Below the pieces are notes generated by a model. The model did no database searches. It was not told the origin of the DNA and worked only from the letters and a program-made list of their open reading frames with translations. Made by a program: the position numbers and the translations under genes. Of a stretch of DNA of 7,429 bases, positions 1 through 6,097 are shown in pieces; within the stretch, counting starts at the first letter, position 1; every line of letters begins with the position of its first letter. Source of the stretch: Methanosarcinaceae archaeon (GTDB taxonomy: Archaea; Halobacteriota; Methanosarcinia; Methanosarcinales; Methanosarcinaceae); the NCBI GenBank assembly GCA_017613335.1, contig JAGAEB010000114.1, positions 1 to 7,429 on the forward strand. The letters are read 5' to 3'.

Positions 1-70
1 CCGGCGCCTCTCTCAGATCCGGTCCTTCCGGCGCCTCTCTCCGGTCGGGGATCTCCGGCGCATCGGCCGG
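1..70 (+). repeat. 27-bp in-frame tandem repeat inside the amidohydrolase gene
   Basis: Bases 1-27 and 28-54 are imperfect copies, each beginning CCGGCGCCTCTCTC, and a third partial copy starts at 55 (CCGGCGCATCGGCCGG). The unit is 9 codons and reads SGASLRSG plus one variable residue, a Gly/Ser/Arg-rich stretch unlike catalytic-barrel sequence. Because the window starts here, the full copy number is unknown. It probably forms a flexible insertion between the N-terminal metal-binding region and the conserved RPPDGLKHR segment. Confidence 0.7.
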
Positions 71-998
71 ATACAGAAGATCCTGTGTCGTCCGCAAAGA
101 TCTGGATTACCTGGTCCGGCCGCCGGACGGACTCAAACACCGCATCCTTGCTGAAACGCCTTCAGAAGAACTTATCAGCGCCATGATCGGCTCGATCAAT
201 GAAATGTATCACACGGGGACAGGACTTTTTGCAGATTTCCGGGAAGGCGGCCTTGAAGGCATCCGTCAGCTCATGGCCGCTTACGAATGCTGTCACGGCG
301 ACATCTGCCCGGTCATCTTCGGAAGACCCGACGGCCTGTACGATCCGGATAACGGCGACGGTTCCCGGACGGCCGCGATCCTTTCTTCTCTGCGCGGCGT
401 TCTTGATTCTTCAAGCGGCATCGGGCTCAGCGGCGCCGCCGATCTTGACGAATACACGCTCTCCAAGATCGCCGACCGCACGCATCTCAAAAAAAAGATC
501 CTTGCCGTCCATGCCGGCGAAAAAACAGCAGACGACATCCGCCCGGCGCTCGATCTCGATCCCGATCTGCTGATCCATATGACACACGCATCGGGCGCCG
601 ATATCGACGAGATCGCCCAAAAACACATTCCTGTCATCGTCTGCCCGGGATCAAATTTCGTGACAGGCTCCGGCAGACCGCCGATCGCGGAAATGATCGA
701 TGAAGGCGTGACCGTCGGCGTCGGGACCGACAATGTCATGCTCAATTCACCGGACATGTTTTCAGAAATGAGGCTTCTCTCAAAAGTATTCAGCCTTTCC
801 GACAAAACAGTCTACCGCATGTGCACGCAAAACGGCGCAAAAGCCCTCCGGTGCGGGTTTACAGGCTCGATCGACATCGGTCTCAAAGCAGACCTGATGG
901 TCCTCAATGCCGACTCTCTCAATCTGTCGAACGTTTCCGATCCGCTCTCCGGATTTGTCCGGAGAGCCAGAGCCGAAGATATCATCGGGATCCTGTGA
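1..998 (+). CDS. Amidohydrolase family protein, 5'-truncated by the window edge
   Basis: The reading frame is open from base 3 to the TGA at 996-998, so the start lies outside the window and the ATG at 183 is internal. Numbering from that Met, motifs fit the metal-dependent TIM-barrel amidohydrolase superfamily: LAVHAGE (His110, near 510), a second metal-type His in HMTHASG (near 579-597), the strand VIVCPGSN, and GVGTDN, whose Asp183 (729-731) is the expected catalytic or metal Asp. The end resembles the closing beta-sandwich: GSIDIGLKADLMVLNAD. The N-terminal HxH metal motif is not in the window. The segment YLVRPPDGLKHRIL just after base 108 looks like family sequence, while the residues before it are a repeat. 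The substrate cannot be read; relatives deaminate or hydrolyse purine-, cytosine- or imidazolone-like rings. It converges on cfbB with 50 bp between the stops. Confidence 0.8.
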   Translation, partial: GASLRSGPSGASLRSGISGASAGYRRSCVVRKDLDYLVRPPDGLKHRILAETPSEELISAMIGSINEMYHTGTGLFADFREGGLEGIRQLMAAYECCHGDICPVIFGRPDGLYDPDNGDGSRTAAILSSLRGVLDSSSGIGLSGAADLDEYTLSKIADRTHLKKKILAVHAGEKTADDIRPALDLDPDLLIHMTHASGADIDEIAQKHIPVIVCPGSNFVTGSGRPPIAEMIDEGVTVGVGTDNVMLNSPDMFSEMRLLSKVFSLSDKTVYRMCTQNGAKALRCGFTGSIDIGLKADLMVLNADSLNLSNVSDPLSGFVRRARAEDIIGIL

Positions 999-1004
999 CC
1001 GTTT

Positions 1005-1050
1005 TCATCCGGTCATTTCCCGATGATCGTTTCTCTCATCCGGTCATTTC
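1005..1050. repeat. 15-bp direct repeat in the convergent intergenic gap
   Basis: The 15-mer TCATCCGGTCATTTC occurs at 1005-1019 and again at 1036-1050, a period of 31 bp. The second copy overlaps the complement of the cfbB stop codon (1049-1051). The gap lies between the 3' ends of two convergent genes. I see no stable hairpin and no long T tract on either strand, so calling it a bidirectional terminator would be a guess. Confidence 0.55.
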
Positions 1051-2401
1051 ATTTTCCGGACGAGAGTTTTTCCATGATCGGTCCGAACCAGTCATCGGTG
1101 GAAAGAGCATGCTGGTGCATATATGCCCCGACGGTGTTTTTGTACACAAGGCCGTCTTTTTTGTCTTTGATGCCCGTGCCGCGGAAAATATCGTATCCGA
1201 ACGGGTAGGATCCGTTTCCTTTGAGTTCTATCTCCGAATAATGGAATTCGTGGGCGCGGATCGTCATGTTCGGGAAAAGAGGGTTTTCAGGCGTCGTTCC
1301 GGCGATCACATACGAGGGGCCGTGACGATTCTTCGTCAGGCGCGCATCGGCATCGAAAACACCGATCGCCGGTCTCGGGACGCCGTCTTCGGGAATGATG
1401 TTTCTGCAGAGGGACATGAGGCCGCCGCATTCGCCGATCACGATTTTTCCGTCTTCCGATGCTGTCCGGAGGCCTTCGCGGAAGTCTCTGTTCTCAGCGA
1501 TCTGATCGGCATAGAGTTCCGGATAGCCGCCGCCGAGATAATATACATCTGCATCAGGCAGGCCGTCTCCCTCCGTCGGTCTGAAAAACTGAACATCGAT
1601 GCCCGATGCTCTCATGCATTCGATATTTTCGTAATAATAAAAACAGTAGGCCGGATCTGACGGAACGGCCGCACGGATGCCGGCGGATTCCCTTTCCGTG
1701 TACGGGGATGATGTCGGCAGATCCTGCCGGCAGGAGCCTGCAATATCAAAAAGCATACCCGTATCGATATCCGAGACCATGTTCTCAAGGAATGAAATGC
1801 CTTCTTTTTCGGAATCCGTGATCGTGTTTAATCCGAGATGTCTCTGACCGATGGCATTGTCCGTATCTCTCCTGACAATGCCGATGATGTCGACATCCGT
1901 GTATTCATCCATGGCCTCACGGAGTTTTCTCTCATGCTGCGGCCCTGAAACATTGTTCATGATGACGCCTGCGATGTTCACATCCGGATCGAAAGCCTGA
2001 AAACCGCGGACGATCGCAGCGACGCTCCTTGTCAGGGAACGGGCATTGATCACAAGGATGACCGGGAATCCGAGCATTTTCGCCATTTCCGCCGTCGAAC
2101 ATTCGTCCGTCCTGCCGGAAAGTCCTTCAAAAAGACCGCGGACACCTTCAACGACGCACAGATCCGCATCCCTTGACGTATACCCGACAAGCTGACGCAG
2201 TTTCTCCTCCGTCATCATAAATGAATCGAGATTCCTGGACTGCCGTCCCGTCGCGATCGTATGATACATCGGATCGATGAAATCCGGGCCGACCTTGTAA
2301 GCCTGAACAACGTTCTTTTTCGCCAGCAGAGACAAAAGACCGGTCGTTATCGACGTTTTTCCGACGCCGCTGCCGGTTCCTGCGATCACAAATCCTTTCA
2401 T
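1049..2401 (-). CDS. cfbB: Ni-sirohydrochlorin / cobyrinate a,c-diamide synthase (CfbB/CbiA family)
   Basis: A 450-residue glutamine-dependent amidotransferase. Family members use ATP and glutamine to amidate the a and c acetate side chains of a tetrapyrrole: Ni-sirohydrochlorin for F430, or cobyrinate for corrinoids. The N-terminal dethiobiotin-synthetase-like half has a P-loop, GTGSGVGKTS (residues 8-17), followed by KVGPDFIDPMYH (36-47) and VVEGVRGLFEG (83-93), both typical of the family. The C-terminal class I glutaminase-like half carries the nucleophile in GECGG (Cys325), HEFHYSE (384-390) and AYMHQHAL (426-433). Length is normal. I chose the ATG at 2399-2401 because MKGFVIAGTGSGVGK matches family N-termini and AGGTG lies just upstream; a TTG at 2429-2431 would add ten unsupported residues. 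The neighbours do not settle F430 against corrinoid use. It follows copA on the same strand. Confidence 0.85.
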   Translation of the reverse strand: MKGFVIAGTGSGVGKTSITTGLLSLLAKKNVVQAYKVGPDFIDPMYHTIATGRQSRNLDSFMMTEEKLRQLVGYTSRDADLCVVEGVRGLFEGLSGRTDECSTAEMAKMLGFPVILVINARSLTRSVAAIVRGFQAFDPDVNIAGVIMNNVSGPQHERKLREAMDEYTDVDIIGIVRRDTDNAIGQRHLGLNTITDSEKEGISFLENMVSDIDTGMLFDIAGSCRQDLPTSSPYTERESAGIRAAVPSDPAYCFYYYENIECMRASGIDVQFFRPTEGDGLPDADVYYLGGGYPELYADQIAENRDFREGLRTASEDGKIVIGECGGLMSLCRNIIPEDGVPRPAIGVFDADARLTKNRHGPSYVIAGTTPENPLFPNMTIRAHEFHYSEIELKGNGSYPFGYDIFRGTGIKDKKDGLVYKNTVGAYMHQHALSTDDWFGPIMEKLSSGK

Positions 2402-5400
2402 GGAGACACCTGAATCCGGATAGGGCGTCAAAAGTTAAATCTGTTTCTGAAATCGATTTATGACTTACCTTCCGGTTGTTCCCGTCGTTCGTTTCCGTTT
2501 TCTTTTCATCCGTTTTTCTGTCATTCGTTTCCGTTTTCTTTTCATCCGTTTTTCTGTCATTCGTTTCCGTTTTCTTTTCATCTGTTTTTCTGTCATCCGT
2601 TTTTCTGCCGTCTGTTTTTCTGTCATTCGTTTCCGGTTCCCTTTTCATTCGTTTTTCTGTCATCGCTTTTCCGGATTTCCATTTCCTCTTTTTCATCAGA
2701 AGCGCGTTCGTCGTCACGGAAAATGAACTGAATGCCATGCAGGCGGCCGCCAGTTCCGGCGTGATGAACATCGAATGCGTCAGCGGATAAAGAACGCCTG
2801 CGGCAACAGGGATCCCGACGGCATTGTAACAGAATGCCCAGAACAGATTCCGGCGGATCGTGGTGATCGTCAGGCGGCTGAGACGGACGGCCGACACGAC
2901 GTCGAGCGGATCGTTCTTCATGAGGACGATGTCTGCGGAATCGACAGCGATGTCCGTTCCGCTTCCCATGCTGATGCCGACGTCGGCGGCGGAAAGCGCC
3001 GGTGCATCATTGATGCCGTCGCCTGTCATCGCCGTGACTTTTCCCGTTTCCCGGATCCGGCGGATGACTTCCGCTTTTTTGTCAGGAAGGACGCCGGCGA
3101 TGACATTCTTCCCGGGAATGCCTGCCTGAGCGGCGACGGCTTTTGCTGTCTTCGGATCGTCGCCCGTCAGCATATATGTTTCAATGCCCATCGCCGTCAG
3201 TTCTGAGACGGCATCACGCGACGTTTCACGAAGGACGTCCGCGAGAGCAAATGCAGCAACGGCCTGATCTCCGATGCCGAGATAGATGACCGTTTTTCCG
3301 GCATCAAGGAGATCATCCGTCTCCGTCATGGTCTCTTTCACTCTTTCCGGGACAGGGATCCCGGATTCTTCGAGAAATGCGGCCGTTCCGATGATGATCT
3401 TTTCTGAACCGCTTTCTTTCGGATCCGTTTTCATTTTTGCGGAAATGCCTTTTCCGGGAACGGCAGAAAAATCGGAGACCGGAACCGGTTCCGCGCCTGC
3501 GTCCTCGGCTTTCCGGATGATCGCTTTTGAAAGCGGATGCTCCGATCCGGTCTCGGCGCCGGCGGCAGCGGCCAGGATGTCTTTTTCCGAAAATGAACCG
3601 TCAAAAATACGGATATCCGTGACGACCGGACGGCCCCGGGTCAGCGTTCCCGTTTTGTCGAAAATGACCGCATCGACTTTTCCGGCCGTCTCAAGGCTTT
3701 CGCCGCTTTTGATCAGGATACCCTCGCCGGCGCCCATGCCCGTTCCGACCATGACGGCAGCCGGCGTGGCAAGACCGACCGCGCAGGGGCACGAGATCAT
3801 CAGGACGGCCGTCGCCGCCAGGAGCGAGAAGACAAAAGCTGATGTGCCTTCATAAGAAACATTGCTCTGAATATCAAAAAGGTCGTACCCGATGAAATAC
3901 CAGAACAGGAACGTCACAGCAGCGATCACAAAAACGGCGGCGATGAAATGTCCGGCAACCTTGTCGGCCGTTCTCTGGATCGGCGGTTTTTTCGTCTGGG
4001 CATCGCTCACGAGCGTGATGATCTTTGAAAGGACCGTGTCAGCGCCGACGGATTCGGCACGGAAGGTAAATGTTCCCGTCAGATTCTGCGTCGATCCGGT
4101 GACGCGGGAGCCTTCACCGATCAGGACAGGCATACTTTCCCCGGTCAGCATGGATTCATCAACAGAAGACGTCCCGGAAAGGACTGTTCCGTCGACGGGG
4201 ATCTTTTCGCCCGGACGGACGATAACGATATCGCCGACAATGACATCTTCCGTCGGGATCTCGATCTCTTTTTCCGTCTTCTTCCCCGTCTCCGTCTTTG
4301 CCTCTGTCGCCACTGTTTTCGTCTCTGCCGTCTCCGCCTCTTCTGAATCCTCTGACGGGATCTGTCTGATCACATGTGAAACGGGCGCTTCCAAAGACAT
4401 CAGTTTTCTGACAGCTGCCGTCGTTTTTCTCCGGGATCTGTCTTCCAGGAATTTTCCGAACGTGACGAAAACAAGGATCATGGCGACGGTCTCATAATAC
4501 AGGTGACCGCCTGCGGCCGTATTCTGCGCATCCGGGAGAAACGTCATGCCTGCGCTGATCAGATAGGCGCAGCCCGTTCCGACGGAGATCAGAAGATCCA
4601 TGTCGTAAAGACCTTTGACGAATCCTTTCGCAGCTTTCATGAAATAAGTGCGTCCGACAATGATGAGCATGGCCGTCGTCAGAACGAAAAGGACGTATTT
4701 GTCGGAAAGGATCGCCGGCACAAAAGAAAACAGACTCATTTCAGGCATCGTCAGCTTCATGTTTCCGGGAATGATCAGGGCGCCGAAGATCAGGGCGGCG
4801 ATCAGGCGGTTCCTGACATCATATTCATGACCGGCGCCTCTGACGGTCTCTTTCAGGCGGGCGAAGAGTCCGGCTCCGTTCACAGAAGTTTCGTTTCCTG
4901 ATGTTTTGCTTCCTGATGTTTTATCTCCTGTCGTTCCGTTTTTTGCCGGACTGTGTCCCTTCGTTCCGTTTCCCGTCTTTCCGTCTTCCGCTGTCTCACG
5001 GCCGGATCCGGTTTCCTTCCCGGAAAGGACCGTTGCGCCGTAGCCGATCTTTCCGATCTCTTCCGCCAGTTTTTCCGGCGACGTTTTTTCCGGATCGTAA
5101 GAGACCGATGCGCGTCCGAGCGGCAGATTCACGGAAGCTTCTCCGACGCCGTCTGTTTTCCTGAGGACTTTCTCGACATTGAGGGCGCAGGCCGCACAGC
5201 TCATCCCGGTCACGGAAAGCGTCGCTTTTTCAGAAGGCATATTGCCGGCGGATTCCGGGCTGCCTGAAACTTTCGCAGGGCCTGCGGGCGATTTCACCGG
5301 ACTGTCAGAAGTTTTCGCAGGGCCCGCGGAAACTTCTTCCCTCATGCCTCCGATTTTTTCGTTTCCTGTTTCCGGATCATCGATCGGTCCGTAATCCGCA

Positions 5401-5597
5401 TCTATGATCGCTTTAAAGACGACCTGAGGATCCGTCACGGTTTCGTCGTAATCAAAAGTCACCGTCCCGGCAGAATTTTCCGCATCAAGGTCTATCTCGA
5501 CAGACGATACGCCGGGAACGGACGATACAGCCTCCGAAACAGAATGAACACAGTGCTCACAGTGCATATCATGAACGACAATGGTTTTTTTCATCAT
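2148..5597 (-). CDS. copA: Cu+-exporting P1B-type ATPase CopA with repetitive, probably frameshifted tail
   Basis: ATP-driven export of Cu+ (possibly Ag+) across the cytoplasmic membrane. In order: heavy-metal domain 1 (CEHC, residues 13-16); a Ser/Pro/Lys linker (about 78-124); heavy-metal domain 2 (GMSCAAC, 131-137); a second low-complexity linker (191-245); membrane helices from about 262; actuator domain with TGES (485-488); CPC (603-605) in the transport helix; phosphorylation motif DKTGT (647-651); HP (687-688); GDGINDAP (859-866); then YN (924-925) and MAFSS (954-958), the set diagnostic of the Cu+ subgroup. The start is ATG 5597 or the adjacent ATG 5594; neither has a clear ribosome binding site. 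Family proteins normally end near residue 970. Here a repeat tail follows (about 977-1038), and the last ~110 residues read out of frame over cfbB for 254 bp. I consider those last residues spurious: the functional gene probably ends near 2465 (see findings). Confidence 0.9.
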   Translation of the reverse strand: MMKKTIVVHDMHCEHCVHSVSEAVSSVPGVSSVEIDLDAENSAGTVTFDYDETVTDPQVVFKAIIDADYGPIDDPETGNEKIGGMREEVSAGPAKTSDSPVKSPAGPAKVSGSPESAGNMPSEKATLSVTGMSCAACALNVEKVLRKTDGVGEASVNLPLGRASVSYDPEKTSPEKLAEEIGKIGYGATVLSGKETGSGRETAEDGKTGNGTKGHSPAKNGTTGDKTSGSKTSGNETSVNGAGLFARLKETVRGAGHEYDVRNRLIAALIFGALIIPGNMKLTMPEMSLFSFVPAILSDKYVLFVLTTAMLIIVGRTYFMKAAKGFVKGLYDMDLLISVGTGCAYLISAGMTFLPDAQNTAAGGHLYYETVAMILVFVTFGKFLEDRSRRKTTAAVRKLMSLEAPVSHVIRQIPSEDSEEAETAETKTVATEAKTETGKKTEKEIEIPTEDVIVGDIVIVRPGEKIPVDGTVLSGTSSVDESMLTGESMPVLIGEGSRVTGSTQNLTGTFTFRAESVGADTVLSKIITLVSDAQTKKPPIQRTADKVAGHFIAAVFVIAAVTFLFWYFIGYDLFDIQSNVSYEGTSAFVFSLLAATAVLMISCPCAVGLATPAAVMVGTGMGAGEGILIKSGESLETAGKVDAVIFDKTGTLTRGRPVVTDIRIFDGSFSEKDILAAAAGAETGSEHPLSKAIIRKAEDAGAEPVPVSDFSAVPGKGISAKMKTDPKESGSEKIIIGTAAFLEESGIPVPERVKETMTETDDLLDAGKTVIYLGIGDQAVAAFALADVLRETSRDAVSELTAMGIETYMLTGDDPKTAKAVAAQAGIPGKNVIAGVLPDKKAEVIRRIRETGKVTAMTGDGINDAPALSAADVGISMGSGTDIAVDSADIVLMKNDPLDVVSAVRLSRLTITTIRRNLFWAFCYNAVGIPVAAGVLYPLTHSMFITPELAAACMAFSSFSVTTNALLMKKRKWKSGKAMTEKRMKREPETNDRKTDGRKTDDRKTDEKKTETNDRKTDEKKTETNDRKTDEKKTETNDGNNRKVSHKSISETDLTFDALSGFRCLHERICDRRNRQRRRKNVDNDRSFVSAGEKERCSGLQGRPGFHRSDVSYDRDGTAVQESRFIYDDGGETASACRVYVKGCGSVRR
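2393..2418 (-). promoter_or_regulatory. Ribosome binding site deciding the cfbB start
   Basis: On the minus strand the sequence TTCAGGTGTCTCC directly precedes the ATG at 2401. AGGTG matches the core of the archaeal anti-Shine-Dalgarno complement (AGGAGGTGA) with a short spacer of about 6 bases. This favours the ATG over the in-frame TTG at 2431. No separate promoter is evident in the roughly 60 bp between the copA repeat tail and this site, consistent with read-through from copA. Confidence 0.5.
2485..2659 (-). repeat. 36-bp tandem repeat encoding the CopA C-terminal tail, with one 37-bp copy
   Basis: Three near-identical 36-bp copies lie at 2485-2520, 2521-2556 and 2557-2592. Two 15-bp partial copies follow (2593-2607 and 2608-2622), then a diverged copy at 2623-2659 that is 37 bp long. 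On the coding strand the present frame reads the 12-residue unit RKTDEKKTETND. All copies are multiples of three except the 37-bp one, which is nearest the ATPase core. On the plus strand the array is a pyrimidine-rich tract rich in GTTTTTCTG. The tail is hydrophilic and should be cytoplasmic. Confidence 0.9.
4260..4364 (-). other. Low-complexity insertion in the CopA actuator domain
   Basis: Residues about 412-446 of CopA are almost entirely Glu, Thr, Lys, Ala and Ser. They sit between the conserved strand HVIR and the strand EIPTEDVIVGDIVIVRPGE. In ordinary family members these strands are joined by a turn of only a few residues, so about 30 residues have been added at a surface loop. The reading frame and the following TGES motif are intact, so activity is probably retained. 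The DNA is a degenerate run of GTCTC/GTCTT-like triplets. Confidence 0.7.
4891..4935 (-). repeat. 15-bp repeat in the CopA inter-domain linker
   Basis: Three consecutive 15-bp units (4891-4905, 4906-4920, 4921-4935) share the core TCCTG followed by ATGTT or TCGTT. They encode the five-residue pattern seen in GDKTSGSKTSGNETS within the linker joining the second metal-binding domain to the first membrane helix. All units preserve the frame. Confidence 0.6.
5260..5340 (-). repeat. Degenerate duplication in the CopA linker between the two metal-binding domains
   Basis: The plus-strand core TTTCGCAGGGCCTGC (near 5271) recurs as TTTTCGCAGGGCCCGC (near 5313). The encoded linker reads AGPAKTSDSP and then AGPAKVSGSP, separated by VKSP. 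The repeat is in frame and lies between metal-binding domains 1 and 2, where linker length usually varies. Confidence 0.6.
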
Positions 5598-5660
5598 ATG
5601 TAAGACCGGCAGTCATTTTTATGATTCGAAAAGGAGTTTCCCGTATTAAACATCTCGTCA
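5598..5660 (-). promoter_or_regulatory. Candidate copA-cfbB promoter region
   Basis: On the minus strand upstream of ATG 5597 there are two TATA-like stretches. One is CATAAAAATG (complement of about 5614-5623), 18-25 bases before the ATG, which would give a nearly leaderless mRNA. The other is TTTAATA (complement of about 5643-5649), which would give a short leader. No good Shine-Dalgarno sequence precedes the start, which fits the leaderless option. The nearer box sits inside the small inverted repeat TCAT-TTTT-ATGA at 5613-5624, a possible operator for a metal sensor. Evidence is by eye only. Confidence 0.35.
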
Positions 5661-5732
5661 GATCAAATAAATGTCATCAGAGCAAAAACACGTTCGCCGG
5701 AAAAAGACGGGACGTGATGAAGGCACGATGAA

Positions 5733-6009
5733 GATGAAAAAAGAAGATTCTGTTCAAAAAAAGGAGATTCAGTTCAAAAAAGAAGATTCAGTTCAAAAAA
5801 GAAGATTCAGTTCAAAAAAGAAGATTCAGTTCAAAAAAGAAGATTATGTTCAAAAAAGAAGATTATGTTCAAAAAAGAAGATTATGTTCAAAAAAGAAGA
5901 TTATGTTCAAAAAAGAAGATTATGTTCAAAAAAAGAAGACTCTGTCCAAAAAAAGAAGATCAGGCACCCGAAAAAGAAAATCCTGTGCCTGAAAAAAGAA
6001 GATCCGGCA
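5733..6009. repeat. 19-bp tandem repeat array with oligo-A/oligo-T core
   Basis: The consensus unit is GTTCAAAAAAGAAGATTCA or the same ending in TAT. Unit starts fall at about 5733 (variant), 5752, 5772, 5791, 5810, 5829, 5848, 5867, 5886, 5905, 5924 and 5944, then two diverged copies of 21-22 bp. Spacing is 19 bp except where the A6 run is A7, which gives 20 bp. Copies at 5772-5828 (three) and 5829-5923 (five) are identical within each block, indicating recent block expansion. The 19-bp period is not a multiple of three, so the array is not under protein-coding constraint. On the minus strand, the direction of nac and copA transcription, each unit presents TTCTTTTTT. Confidence 0.92.
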
Positions 6010-6014
6010 CACGG

Positions 6015-6060
6015 GATCGTCAGACGGGTCGAAGGCAGGCTGCCTTCGGGTCGTCCGATC
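6015..6060. terminator. 46-bp imperfect inverted repeat downstream of nac
   Basis: The arms pair as GATCG (6015-6019) with CGATC (6056-6060), GACG (6023-6026) with CGTC (6052-6055), and CGAAGGC (6030-6036) with GCCTTCG (6042-6048). A three-base bulge (6020-6022) and a symmetric GGT/GGT internal loop interrupt the stem, and the apical loop is five bases. It begins 38 bp past the nac stop and is followed, in the nac direction, by the oligo-T array. A role in termination or mRNA 3'-end stability is inferred; archaea mainly terminate on T tracts rather than hairpins. Confidence 0.5.
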
Positions 6061-6097
6061 TTCCTGCGGCCGGATCGTCGGGAGGCTGTCCGTTTCT

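Larger units (their letters stand above)
5598..6097. other. 500-bp intergenic region between copA and nac
   Basis: No convincing gene is present. From left to right it holds the copA promoter region (5598-5660), about 70 bp without a recognised feature (5661-5732), a 19-bp tandem array (5733-5963) with diverged copies to about 6009, a 46-bp imperfect inverted repeat (6015-6060), and 37 bp leading to the nac stop. A smaller inverted repeat, GCTGTC (6085-6090) with GACAGC (6105-6110), brackets the nac stop codon. The base composition is far more A-rich on the plus strand than in the flanking genes. Confidence 0.75.

Noticed and set aside
821..1660. Plus-strand reading frame of 279 codons
   Set aside because: It lies antisense to cfbB and overlaps the amidohydrolase end. 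Its translation is Arg/Ser-rich shadow sequence without motifs.
2148..2400. C-terminal ~85 residues of the CopA reading frame overlapping cfbB
   Set aside because: They are an out-of-phase reading of the strongly conserved cfbB P-loop region and resemble no ATPase sequence. A nearby frame change explains them.
2620..2640. Programmed ribosomal frameshift in the copA tail
   Set aside because: Restoring the array frame needs a skip of one base at AGG-GAA-CCG, which is not a canonical slippery site, and no stimulatory structure is evident. A simple indel is more economical.
2485..2659. CRISPR or mobile-element repeat
   Set aside because: Copies are contiguous, in frame and confined to the CopA tail. 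No spacers, inverted termini or transposase are seen.
2460..2790. Phe/Arg/Ser repeat reading frames on the plus strand
   Set aside because: They are antisense to the CopA tail repeat and simply translate the pyrimidine-rich complement.
5733..5963. CRISPR array
   Set aside because: Units are contiguous 19-bp tandem copies without unique spacers, and no cas gene is present.
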